Positions 42,684-50,779 are shown, numbered from the stretch's first letter. The stretch: DNA of 64,000 nucleotides from a bacterium (GCA_021811315.1 JAJZPF010000002.1:179349-243348); one strand, 5' to 3'. Notes: generated by a model from the letters alone, not told the origin. Program-made: numbers and translations.

Positions 42684-43643
42684 TCAACGGGACATCGCAA
42701 CGCGGAACCCGACATCGGGGATGCGGCTGCCAGGGTCATTGGCGACGCGGACATCGGCCCGCACTGAACCGAAGTCTTTGACATTGAAAGAACCGCCGCG
42801 GATCACCCGATAGGAACCCGCTCCTCCTTCAACCGCTCTGCCGTCAGCAGGCACACCTGTATACGAATTTTGATACTTGTCCTGCACCCACTGCCAGACA
42901 TTACCGGACATATCACACAAACCCTGCTTCGTCTGACCTGCCTTTCTTGAGCACTCCTTGCCATCTTTGGAGAGAACGGGCAGCGTGCCGTTTTTGCCGC
43001 AGCCGTAACCGCCATTGCCGTACATCACGGCCTTATCGCAGGCAGGCTCATCATTCCCCCAGGGGTATTCCGGGTTCTTACCGCCGCTAGTGGCAGCGTA
43101 CTCCCATTCGGACTCGCTAGGCAGTCTTGCCCCCTTGAACCTGGCATACTGATTCGCCTGGTTCCAATCCACGCAATTGACCGGGTGAAACTGTCTACCC
43201 CCCTTGTCCCAATTGCAAAAGTCGCCGGTGCCGGGCGCCGTACACTGGCCTGCGAGGAAGCACTCCTTGTATTGTTCCACCGTAACAGCCGTCTTCGACA
43301 TATCAAAGGTTTTAATGACAACCTCATGGCTCGGCATGGCATTTTTAAAGACTTCGCTGATTCCCATCGTGAACTTTCCGCCATTGATGGCAACCCACTC
43401 TACCGGCCTGGAAGGCCCGCCTGTCCCGGAGACGTAGCCTTTGGCAAAACCTTCAACCGCCACGGCCTTCGGCTCGGGGAGATTGCCGCTGTCTTTCTCT
43501 AAGACGGGAATACTGGTGTTAAACTCCCTGTTATCGGCCACCGCGTCGCGCAGGTCGGACGGGATGCCGTTGTGCAGGCGCGTATACCCGAACACACCCG
43601 CCGTTACCGCCAGAAACGCGAGTACTATTGTTTTGGTTTTCAT
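42684..43643 (-). CDS. Secreted FGE-like protein with PSDLRDAVADN leader (array member 12)
   Basis: 319 residues from the ATG at 43643, preceded by GGAGGTAACATT. Leader GYTRLHNGIPSDLRDAVADN, FNTSIPVLEKDSGNLPEPKA; FGE-like domain about 85-318: WVAINGGKFTMGISEVFKN, KTAVTVEQYKECF, LPSESEWEYAATSGGKNPEY, MSGNVWQWVQDKYQNSY, DVGFRVAMSR. Compared with members 1 and 4 it has an extra insert with a cysteine (LSKDGKECSRKAGQTKQG). Catalytic FGE cysteines absent. Confidence 0.85.
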   Translation of the reverse strand: MKTKTIVLAFLAVTAGVFGYTRLHNGIPSDLRDAVADNREFNTSIPVLEKDSGNLPEPKAVAVEGFAKGYVSGTGGPSRPVEWVAINGGKFTMGISEVFKNAMPSHEVVIKTFDMSKTAVTVEQYKECFLAGQCTAPGTGDFCNWDKGGRQFHPVNCVDWNQANQYARFKGARLPSESEWEYAATSGGKNPEYPWGNDEPACDKAVMYGNGGYGCGKNGTLPVLSKDGKECSRKAGQTKQGLCDMSGNVWQWVQDKYQNSYTGVPADGRAVEGGAGSYRVIRGGSFNVKDFGSVRADVRVANDPGSRIPDVGFRVAMSR

Positions 43644-43726
43644 AATGTTACCTCCACCACTCCCTGATTCAAATGCCAAAAGTAAAGACCCCATCCCCGC
43701 CGTACTATCCCCAATTTCCATTTATG

Positions 43727-44608
43727 CTACTGCCAAAACCGGGGGGTTACATCCTTAAAATACCAAGAATACACTTCCACACCGCGCGCGTCCTGCCAGC
43801 GCTCCAGAATATAATTGTTGTATTTGCGCATTTGCAGGAGGCCGTCATTTCCAGTGTGTTTCCGCATAACGGCTGTCGCACAGGGGAATCGTGCTTCCCA
43901 GTATATATAGGGGTCCAGCATGCTCATTTTTACAATTTCTCTTTTGTAAGCGTAGTTTCGAATATTGTCGAAAAAGTCAGGGAGCACAAACACCATCCCG
44001 ACCAAAAACAACCCTTCTGTGTTTTCCAGGGACGCCGCGTTTGGAGCGGTCGCCTGCCCTATCAACAGTCCGCCCTCGCTATGTCCGTCCTTATAGAATA
44101 CCCGCCCGGCATGCCAGCCGGCCAAATCGCGCTTGGTGGCGGAACTGCCTTGAGAGAACAGGCGACCCACCTTTTCGTAGAGCGTTTCTCCGGGCATCTG
44201 GCTTATCAGATCTAACGCTGATTTATCAAGCCCTACCGGCGGCATCGCCAAGTTGTTATATCCTTTAAGCGCGTTCTCTTCGCTGGATATACCTTTAGCC
44301 TGGACTACATAACGGTCCACTTTGTTCTTATCGGTGATGGAGTGGCCATATATAGCGCCTGGAAGCAGAGCATCTCCTTCCTTCGCTTTATCATCAGTGG
44401 GAGATTCCGCATTCACCGCTTTCGCCGGCTCCGGGATATTCATGCCCGAAGCGCCGGCGGTTTTGTCCAGACTGTTCATTGCGGAGCTATCCAAGGTCTC
44501 CCTGGGCGCGTCGCGCAGGTCGGACGGGACAGCGTTGTGCGGCCGCGTGTAAGCGAAGACGCCCGCGGTTACCGCTAGCAGTGCAACTGCCGTTATTTTA
44601 GTTTTCAT
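43727..44608 (-). CDS. Secreted protein with GWHxGR domain and PSDLRDA leader (array member 13)
   Basis: 293 residues from the ATG at 44608. Leader YTRPHNAVPSDLRDAPRETL (the usual VADN is replaced), linker MNIPEPAKAVNAESPTDDK, then an uncharacterised central part and a ~140-residue domain: LFSQGSSATKRDLAGWHAGR, ending VEVYSWYFKDVTPRFWQ. The same domain, with the same internal landmarks, occurs in members 3 and 10. No catalytic motif is evident. Periplasmic or secreted. Confidence 0.77.
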   Translation of the reverse strand: MKTKITAVALLAVTAGVFAYTRPHNAVPSDLRDAPRETLDSSAMNSLDKTAGASGMNIPEPAKAVNAESPTDDKAKEGDALLPGAIYGHSITDKNKVDRYVVQAKGISSEENALKGYNNLAMPPVGLDKSALDLISQMPGETLYEKVGRLFSQGSSATKRDLAGWHAGRVFYKDGHSEGGLLIGQATAPNAASLENTEGLFLVGMVFVLPDFFDNIRNYAYKREIVKMSMLDPYIYWEARFPCATAVMRKHTGNDGLLQMRKYNNYILERWQDARGVEVYSWYFKDVTPRFWQ

Positions 44609-44681
44609 AAATATTACCTCCAACCATATTCAAGGAACAGAGGGCGCCATCAGCACTGTGTTCCATAACCGAACTCTACGA

Positions 44682-45248
44682 CTACAGTAGTAAGTCATCG
44701 ATGGGGGCTCCTCGGCTCTCAGAACGCAACATAGATTCAATGACCCCTATACGGTCGTTTTTAACAGGTTCCTCTTCGAGCTGAAGAGCAGTCCGTACCG
44801 GGACATCTTGCTCTTTCTGTGCTACCGCATAACCGACAACAGCGTGGACGATATCTCTGTCGAGAGTTGTAGTAAGACAATAAGCAAGGTTCACATCAAG
44901 ATACTCACACCGCCTGATCTCTCGCAAGAGAGGTAGTTCCAGGAGAGGATCTTTAATGTCGGGGCCAAAACAATTAGCAAAAGAAGTGCCATCCGCGCGA
45001 CATCTCATCGCCGATTCGAGAATGCGGACATCGGCGGCTTCTGAGGCTTTCTCGCCATTAACCAGGACTGGTTTTGGGACCGGGATATTCCCGCTGTTTT
45101 TATCAATGACAGGCAGACCAGTATCGAATTTTCCACTGTCAGCCACCGCGTCCCTGAGGTCGAACGGGATGGCATTGTGCGGGCTGGTGTATGCGAACAC
45201 GCCCGCGGTTACCGCTATTAGCGCAACCATAGTTATTTTGGTTTTCAT
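44682..45248 (-). CDS. Secreted protein with variant PFDLRDAVAD leader (array member 14)
   Basis: 188 residues. The leader reads YTSPHNAIPFDLRDAVADSG, with Ser in place of Arg and Phe in place of Ser in the otherwise constant PSDLRD, a sign that this copy is drifting. The body (~125 residues) is helical with four cysteines (AMRCRADG, FANCFGP, RRCEYLD, AYCLTTT). No family recognised. RBS GAGGTGGTATT. It is followed 9 nt upstream by member 15 on the same strand. Confidence 0.72.
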   Translation of the reverse strand: MKTKITMVALIAVTAGVFAYTSPHNAIPFDLRDAVADSGKFDTGLPVIDKNSGNIPVPKPVLVNGEKASEAADVRILESAMRCRADGTSFANCFGPDIKDPLLELPLLREIRRCEYLDVNLAYCLTTTLDRDIVHAVVGYAVAQKEQDVPVRTALQLEEEPVKNDRIGVIESMLRSESRGAPIDDLLL

Positions 45249-45257
45249 AATACCACC

Positions 45258-46118
45258 TCATTTGCGAGAATCAAAGGCCTTGCAGTTTCCGGACACACAG
45301 CCGGCCCAGCCAAGGGCCTCCGTATCCGACCCGCCGGAGTAAAAAGTCACGACAAACATCTGCGCCCTTTTCATCCCGCTGCGATCATCTATTTTTATAC
45401 CCGGCAGTGTCTTAAGTACGTACAGTGCGGAGGAAGGGTCCGCCGAACCGGCTTCCAGTTCAATAGTAAGCGTGTCATGAACGTTGTTATACTTTACCCT
45501 GTGCGGCACAGTGAAAGAGGAGAAAACACGTTCTATCCGCGGAGGGTAGAGGGGTTCTTTCAGGTACACTGTCCAGAAAAGTTCCTGTTCTGTATGCCCC
45601 CTCTCCGACAGGCGCTTCACTTCCGGGATATCCTTAAGAAGCTCCTCTATCTTCCCTCGGTTAGAGGTAAAACCCAGCATCCCCTCCTCCCTGGCGGCCG
45701 AGAACTCAAGATAGGATACCTCGTAGTCGTCACTGTAGTACAGCAGTTTCAACCCTTTGGCGGAGAGCGCCCGCTCTACATTGGTCCGGGTTTTGGCTGC
45801 GGTATCTCCGCGGAACATTGACGGATCCAGCGACACACCTACGGCGAAACACTGCCTGACGACCCGCCTGCCGTTATGTAAAGAGCCGGGCGCGGCTAAA
45901 GAACGCCCATCGGCTCCCTTAACCTGTTCCGCGGCCGGAACCGGGACAGGAACATCCGCGCCGGAGCTATATGCACCCTTCAGATCCCCAAAGGCATTGC
46001 CCGCGCCATCAGCCACCGCGTCCCGGAGGTCGGACGGGAGGGCCTTGTGCGGGCGGGTGTAGGCAAACACACCCGCCGTTACTGCTATAAGAGCGGCCAA
46101 TGTTATTTTAATTTTCAT
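45258..46118 (-). CDS. Secreted protein of unknown function with PSDLRDAVAD leader (array member 15)
   Basis: 286 residues. Leader ITLAALIAVTAGVFAYTRPH, KALPSDLRDAVADGAGN, linker with VPVPVPAAEQ. Body about 75-286 has no recognised domain: RRVVRQCFAVGVSLDPSMF, RGKIEELLKDIPEVKRLSE, FVVTFYSGGSD and a cysteine pair in AGCVSGNCKAFD. Transcription is probably from element copy E just upstream, so this is the head gene of the middle transcription unit. Confidence 0.77.
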   Translation of the reverse strand: MKIKITLAALIAVTAGVFAYTRPHKALPSDLRDAVADGAGNAFGDLKGAYSSGADVPVPVPAAEQVKGADGRSLAAPGSLHNGRRVVRQCFAVGVSLDPSMFRGDTAAKTRTNVERALSAKGLKLLYYSDDYEVSYLEFSAAREEGMLGFTSNRGKIEELLKDIPEVKRLSERGHTEQELFWTVYLKEPLYPPRIERVFSSFTVPHRVKYNNVHDTLTIELEAGSADPSSALYVLKTLPGIKIDDRSGMKRAQMFVVTFYSGGSDTEALGWAGCVSGNCKAFDSRK

Positions 46119-46163
46119 AATGTTACCTCGGGACTATTGCCTTTTACACCGACGCGTGATTCC

Positions 46164-46273
46164 TCTATATACTTTACAGCCTGTTCCCTGCTTTTCGCAG
46201 TGTCTATGGGACCAATGCTCACCGTCAAACGACCTATTGGCTGGGCCTAAAACACTTTACCGTTCTTTTACCA
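46164..46273 (-). promoter_or_regulatory. Conserved upstream element, copy E
   Basis: Minus strand: TGGTAAAAGAACGGTAAA (forward 46256-46273), TTTTAGGCCCAGCCAATAGG, TCGTTTGACGGTGAG, GGTCCCATAGACACTGCG, then TGTAAAGTATATAGAGG. It leads into the gene 45258-46118 about 45 bp past the -10 box. Confidence 0.8.
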
Positions 46274-46326
46274 TTCTGATTCCGCTAAGCGCGGGTGGAC
46301 TATTCAGCCGGGCGCAGCCCGCAAAG

Positions 46327-46612
46327 TTAAGTCGAGAACGGGACGTTGTTGTCGGCTCGCGGGTAAAGGAACGCGTCCACCAGCCTGCCGTCCTCCTTAA
46401 AGATCACGTTGCCCCCCAACGGGAGAACCACCTCGCCTTTCTCATTGGGCTGGCACGCCGCGCCTTTTTCCTTGAATAATGGCCGCCAACTCCCTGTCCC
46501 TTATCACAAGCTGATATCTCTCGGTGGCCATACCGTGGGACGCCGCCTGACGGCTTACGTCCAGCACCATCCGCATGCCGCCGCCGTTTTGCAGGCAAAT
46601 ATTTCGCGTCAT
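46327..46612 (-). pseudogene. Small frameshifted coding region coupled to the last array gene
   Basis: An ATG at 46612 overlaps the TGA of 46609-47385 (ATGA) and reads TRNICLQNGGGMRMVLDVSR, QAASHGMATERYQLVIRDRE, LAAII before stopping at 46442. A one-base shift near 46470 restores a protein-like frame (KGAACQPNEKGEVVLPLGG, NVIFKEDGRLVDAFLY) to the stop at 46327. Either a disrupted small gene or the detached end of the upstream protein. No family recognised. Confidence 0.45.
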
Positions 46613-47385
46613 TCCCCGTCCGTCGGGGCAAAAGCCCGCGCGTCAATTACGGGTCTGAACCTGCTGTCCTGGATATTTTTTTCCGCACCCCCCGCCTCGA
46701 CCGCCGGAGCACCTGAGGAGATCTCCTCGAAATTCCGCCATTTAAGCGCGGTTACAGCTTCGATGAGGATGTCCCTGCCCTCATTATCGGAGCGGTCATA
46801 GGCCTTTTGTATCTCCCGCAGGCCTATCGAGAGGGCGGAACTGCTATTGAAAGCAAGTTTTTTAATAGGACTCCCGGGGAAAGACTTCCCCGTCAGTTTT
46901 GCGACGCCGGAGACGAATTTGTCGGATTCATCCGTCATTTCGGAAAAATGGGCCACGTCTTTACGGCCAAGCTCCCCCTTCAGCAACATCAGAGGGGCCA
47001 AAGCCACCCAACTGTTTACGCTTGCCTTAGACTCCCGGTACAGATCCGCGGCTCTGTAAAATTCCTCGGGATTCTGACCTTTTCCATAGGCGGCAAGCGC
47101 CACAACTGCGGACTCCGCCCTTTCCCGCTCCTTAAGCATGGCCCCGATGATCTTGCCGAAGTCGGAAAGCTCCTGTGACTCGCCGCCCACTTGTTCCGCG
47201 GCGGCCGCCGGCGGCGCCGGAACATTTATGTCGGAAGCAGCGACGCCGCTTTTAAGCGTGTCCACCGCGCTGTTGTCGGCCACGGCGTCCCTTAAGTCGG
47301 ACGGGACGGCGTTATAAGGACGCGTGTACGCGAACACGCCCGCGCTTACCGCTATCAGCGCAACTGCTGTTATTTTGGTTTTCAT
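46609..47385 (-). CDS. Secreted helical protein with PSDLRDAVADN leader (array member 16)
   Basis: 258 residues. Leader FAYTRPYNAVPSDLRDAVAD, NSAVDTLKSGVAASDINVPA, then a Pro/Ala linker and a ~190-residue helical body (ELSDFGKIIGAMLKERERAE, LNSSS-type linkers, SIGLREIQKAYDRSDNEGRD) without cysteines. No family recognised. It is the first array gene in transcription order, preceded by element copy F and GGAGGTAACATT. The C-terminal frame may be truncated by the frameshift region described at 46327-46612. Confidence 0.75.
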   Translation of the reverse strand: MKTKITAVALIAVSAGVFAYTRPYNAVPSDLRDAVADNSAVDTLKSGVAASDINVPAPPAAAAEQVGGESQELSDFGKIIGAMLKERERAESAVVALAAYGKGQNPEEFYRAADLYRESKASVNSWVALAPLMLLKGELGRKDVAHFSEMTDESDKFVSGVAKLTGKSFPGSPIKKLAFNSSSALSIGLREIQKAYDRSDNEGRDILIEAVTALKWRNFEEISSGAPAVEAGGAEKNIQDSRFRPVIDARAFAPTDGE

Positions 47386-47447
47386 AATGTTACCTCCACT
47401 ATCCCCGCCTTTTGAGGCGGCCCTTTGTTTTTACACAACCGCCAGAT

Positions 47448-47552
47448 ATACTTTACATCCTGTCGTCTGATTTCCACAGTATCCTTAGGCCCGCCGCGCT
47501 TTGATAAACGGCCTATCAGCGGGACCTAAAGATCTTTACCATTCCTTTACCG
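47448..47552 (-). promoter_or_regulatory. Conserved upstream element, copy F
   Basis: Minus strand: CGGTAAAGGAATGGTAAA (forward 47535-47552), CTTTAGGTCCCGCTGATAGG, CCGTTTATC, GGGCCTAAGGATACTGTGG, TGTAAAGTATATCTGG near forward 47445-47462. Drives the first array gene. An extra hairpin (CCGCCTCAAAAGGCGG) sits between the -10 box and the RBS. Confidence 0.78.
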
Positions 47553-47661
47553 AGGTCTCCCCGCCGTGAACAGACAGTATAGTGTATGGCACACGCCACG
47601 CAATATCCACTAAAGTTTTTCTTAAGAAAGCGGAAGGCCGCACACGGAATTGTCGGCGCTC

Positions 47662-48354
47662 TCAATCGGTCTTCATAAGCGAGATCTCTATGCGGCGGTT
47701 TTTAGCGCGGCCCTCCACGGTGGCGTTGTTCCCCACAGGGCGGTTCTCGCCGTAGCCTATACCGGCGAGATGCTTGGCGGACAGTCCCTGCTCCTGCATG
47801 AACTGGAGGACTGTGTAGGCGCGGGCCATTGAAAGCTCCCAATTTGAGGAATATTTACCTTTTTTTATCGGCACATTATCCGTATGCCCCTCTATGATGA
47901 CGTCATTCGGGATCTTTTTCAACTCGGCGGCAATAGGCGCCAGCACTTTTTTCGCCGGCTCTTTCAGATCGGCCTTGCCCGAGGCGAAAAGCACTCCCTC
48001 TGTAAGCACCAGCTTTACTTTACGTTCGCTGGACTGTATCTGAACAAGATTAGCCAGTTCATTGGCCTGCATGGACTCTTTCAGGTTTGACTCTACCTGG
48101 GACTCTCTTTCCTGCGCCCTGGCGCGTTCAAGCCCGCGGGAATCCTTCTGCCCGCCGAAAGCTTTCTGTATATTTCCCAGTGACTCCTCATATTTCCGGC
48201 TCCTGGTCTTGTCGTTCTTGGTTATGGAAAAGGAGAACAAAACCAGAAAGAAGATCATCAGGTAGCTCATCAGGTCGCCGTAAGTGACGGCCCATAGAGC
48301 GCCCTTGTTCAACTGGTTTTCCAGCTCGTCGCGCCTTTGTTTATATATGCCCAT
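47662..48354 (-). CDS. motB: MotB-type stator protein with OmpA-like peptidoglycan-binding domain
   Basis: 230 residues. The N-terminal transmembrane segment GALWAVTYGDLMSYLMIFFL carries the Asp (GDLM) that is the proton/ion-binding residue in MotB. A helical linker follows, and residues about 110-228 are an OmpA/MotB domain (VIIEGHTDNVPI, NWELSMARAYTVLQFM, GENRPVGNN, AKNRRIEISL) that anchors to peptidoglycan. It would form the stator with the MotA encoded 4 kb upstream in the same operon. It is the last gene of the motor operon; the leader-array promoter region follows 100 bp later. Confidence 0.9.
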   Translation of the reverse strand: MGIYKQRRDELENQLNKGALWAVTYGDLMSYLMIFFLVLFSFSITKNDKTRSRKYEESLGNIQKAFGGQKDSRGLERARAQERESQVESNLKESMQANELANLVQIQSSERKVKLVLTEGVLFASGKADLKEPAKKVLAPIAAELKKIPNDVIIEGHTDNVPIKKGKYSSNWELSMARAYTVLQFMQEQGLSAKHLAGIGYGENRPVGNNATVEGRAKNRRIEISLMKTD

Positions 48355-48368
48355 AAATCATCCCGCTT

Positions 48369-49274
48369 TCAGGCGTCGGTGGTTTCCTGTTGTTTCGGCA
48401 TCAAAAAAGCGAGTTCCGTCCTGAATTGGTTGAACAGCGCCGTAAGCTGCCGGACCTGGCGGTAAAGCGATTCGAAATCAGCGCAGGTTTTCTTATGCTC
48501 GCCCGAGATCAAAGCGGATTCCCTCATCGCCGCGCTGATGCTTTTCTCCATCCCCTCCACGCTCAGCTTCAGGAACTGGGCCAGCGCCTCCAGCTCGTAT
48601 AACCTTTCCAGTTTGCCTTCCATGGCGCCAAGTCTGTTCTCAAGATACGGAAGCCCGGCCGTCCGCTCCTCGAATTTCTCTACGCGGCGCGCGCAGCCGG
48701 CGGCGGTTTCCTGGGCCAGGCCGGCTTTACGCGCCGTATCGCCGAAGGCCGTGTCAAGGCCGGCAAAGCGTTCTTTGATCTCGCTTGCCATGCCTGCTTC
48801 CAGGCTTTTCAACCGCCCCTCAAAAAGGCCGACGCTGAGGACGAGGGAGTTAAGGCTTGAAGCGTCAAGGCGGCGTATTATATCTTCAATAGAGGCGGTC
48901 CGCCCGCGCAGCGCTGCCAGTTCCTCTTTTACCCGCCCTGCGGAAAGGGATGAGGCTTCGGATATCTTTTTAAATTCCGCGGCATCGCGCTCCAGTTGCG
49001 CGGCACGCAGCCGCGCGGCCTGCGCTTCCGCCTTGAGACTTTCGATTGCGGCGGCGGAGACGGAATTTTTCTCTTCCGACTTTTTAATTTTAGCCTCAAG
49101 GGCCGATACTTTCGCGTATAGTTCCTCGTCGCGTTTTGGAGGCTGGGGCGCGGGAGCATTAGCGGGCGCAGGACCGGGGACGGGCGCGGCTTTAGGCGGA
49201 GGCGCGCAGCGCGCCGCCTCTTCACGGGTCTCCTGCTGCTTAATACAGGAGAATAGAGACTCCCCGCCCGTCAT
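48369..49274 (-). CDS. Coiled-coil protein of the motor operon
   Basis: 301 residues. After a Pro/Ala-rich N-terminal part (about 25-48) nearly the whole chain is predicted coiled coil by heptad-like Leu/Ala/Glu spacing (ELYAKVSALEAKIKKSEEKN, LESL-type repeats, RLYELEALAQFLKLSVEGME). No signal peptide or membrane segment, so cytoplasmic. It overlaps the upstream 499-residue gene by 4 nt and lies 14 nt before motB. A linker between motor and cytoskeletal or polar structures is a guess. Confidence 0.75.
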   Translation of the reverse strand: MTGGESLFSCIKQQETREEAARCAPPPKAAPVPGPAPANAPAPQPPKRDEELYAKVSALEAKIKKSEEKNSVSAAAIESLKAEAQAARLRAAQLERDAAEFKKISEASSLSAGRVKEELAALRGRTASIEDIIRRLDASSLNSLVLSVGLFEGRLKSLEAGMASEIKERFAGLDTAFGDTARKAGLAQETAAGCARRVEKFEERTAGLPYLENRLGAMEGKLERLYELEALAQFLKLSVEGMEKSISAAMRESALISGEHKKTCADFESLYRQVRQLTALFNQFRTELAFLMPKQQETTDA

Positions 49275-50770
49275 TTTTTCTCCCCGCCGGGCCTGGGAGC
49301 CAGTCTTTTCATATTCGCTTCCATTTCACCTTTTGCCTGCGCGAGCAGGGCTATTTCTTTTTCCAAACCGGAAACAAGCTCCCAGGCGGACTCGAAGCTG
49401 TTGCGGATAATAGCCCCGGAAACCCCCAGCAAGGGCCCCAGGTTTACAGGTTCAAGAGCCTTGATAAAGCCCTTAAGGCCGGCCAAAACTCCGCCCAACC
49501 GCGCCTCCATTACGGAGATGCTTCCGGCTGCCGCCGAGATGGCGGCGGTATTAGAAGCGGAAAGACCGTAGGCCTCCGTATTTTTTCCCTGCTGCACGGC
49601 ATTTTCCGCCGTAACCCGTGCGGCGGCTTCATCTATACGCGCAAACAAAGCCTTCTCAAACCCATGTTGAATGGATGAAGCAGCGGAAAGCGCTTTTTCA
49701 AGAGCCTCTATTTTCAGCGTATTCTCCCGGCCGCGCGCGACCAGTTCGTCGAGGCGGCTCGCAAACATCCCGCCCAGCCCGTCCAAACGCTCTTTCCATT
49801 CAGCGGCAGCCGAGTCGGCATGCTTGACAAAAGCGGCGCCGCTTTCAGAAAAAGACTCTCCGACGGCCGAACATATATCCGTTTTAATTCCGGTCAGCAG
49901 ATCTTCCAGCCGCTCCTTGCCGGCGGCAGATTCCGATCGCAGCTCCCGGATTTCCGCGGACAATACGGTGTGTTTCGCTTCAACAACCGCGGTAAACTGC
50001 GCCAGACGCACCTCCAGATCATGCGACGCCGCGGGGATAGCCGCTATTGCCGCGGCGGCATTTTTTAACAGGGCCTCAAGCGGGACAAGGCGCTCTTCTA
50101 ACCCGGCGGCCGCGGAGGCGGCTTCCGCTTTAGCGGCGATATTTATCAGCGCGGCCTCCAGGGGTTTCAGCCGGGCTTCAAGCCCGGCATCCACGGCTTT
50201 AAGCACCTCGGCGGCGATTTCCGCCGGGGAAGCTCCCTGAACCTGGGGTTCCGGCGGCTTTTTGGCCGCGGCGGAGTAAACCTCCATCATTCTTTTTTCC
50301 ATTTCCTCAACGCGCGCCCAGGCTTTCTCCAGCTGGTCGTGCATCTGCCGGTCCAGTTCGGAATACTTCTGCTGATCGCGCACAACCTTCAGCAGCTCCT
50401 CTATTTCGCGGCGGCCGCTTATCCTGGACTCCTCTACGTTCTTCACCTGCGCGGCGCCAAGAAGGAACTTTTCCTGAAAGTCCTTAAGACGGTTTTCCAT
50501 TTCCGTAATTTTCTGGAGCACAACCGGCGCGACTGGAGACGGAGGCGGGGGCGGAGGAGGCGGAGGAGGAACCTGCTCCGCAAGTTTTTTTTCTATCTGA
50601 CCCACTATATTGCGCTCCATCAACTCTATTTTATTGTTCAGCGCGGCCATCTGCTCCCCGGAGACTGCCGGCTTATACGCATGCGGAGCCGTCTCAGGCG
50701 GCGGCATAGTTTCGGCAGAGGGAAATATCCCGGAAAAGACAGAATCCTTTTTGCTTTTGTTCGTTTCCAT
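49271..50770 (-). CDS. Large coiled-coil protein with polyproline stretch, motor operon
   Basis: 499 residues. A run of ten prolines (about 69-78) separates a short N-terminal region from a long Ala/Glu/Leu-rich coiled coil with several repeat-like segments (AGLEARLKPLEAALINIAAK, AGLEERLVPLEALLKNAAAA, SHDLEVRLAQFTAVVEAKHT). A less charged segment near 430-460 (LGPLLGVSGAIIRNSFESAW) may be amphipathic or membrane-proximal. No signal peptide. Located between the FliF-FliG fusion (9-nt gap) and the second coiled-coil gene, so probably an accessory of the machine. Confidence 0.75.
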   Translation of the reverse strand: METNKSKKDSVFSGIFPSAETMPPPETAPHAYKPAVSGEQMAALNNKIELMERNIVGQIEKKLAEQVPPPPPPPPPPSPVAPVVLQKITEMENRLKDFQEKFLLGAAQVKNVEESRISGRREIEELLKVVRDQQKYSELDRQMHDQLEKAWARVEEMEKRMMEVYSAAAKKPPEPQVQGASPAEIAAEVLKAVDAGLEARLKPLEAALINIAAKAEAASAAAGLEERLVPLEALLKNAAAAIAAIPAASHDLEVRLAQFTAVVEAKHTVLSAEIRELRSESAAGKERLEDLLTGIKTDICSAVGESFSESGAAFVKHADSAAAEWKERLDGLGGMFASRLDELVARGRENTLKIEALEKALSAASSIQHGFEKALFARIDEAAARVTAENAVQQGKNTEAYGLSASNTAAISAAAGSISVMEARLGGVLAGLKGFIKALEPVNLGPLLGVSGAIIRNSFESAWELVSGLEKEIALLAQAKGEMEANMKRLAPRPGGEKK

Positions 50771-50779
50771 AAGTCCTCG

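Noticed and set aside
32024..43643. Diversity-generating retroelement targets (C-type-lectin-like FGE folds)
   Set aside because: No reverse transcriptase, template repeat or adenine-specific variation was seen in the window.
32024..43643. Formylglycine-generating (sulfatase-activating) enzymes
   Set aside because: The copper-binding catalytic cysteines are absent and no sulfatase gene is nearby.
32024..47385. Integron cassette array
   Set aside because: Tandem one-orientation genes suggested it, but no integrase or attC-like palindromes were seen and the conserved part is the 5' coding end, not the recombination site after each gene.
32024..47385. CRISPR array
   Set aside because: The repeated blocks are coding leaders about 1 kb apart, not short regularly spaced repeats.
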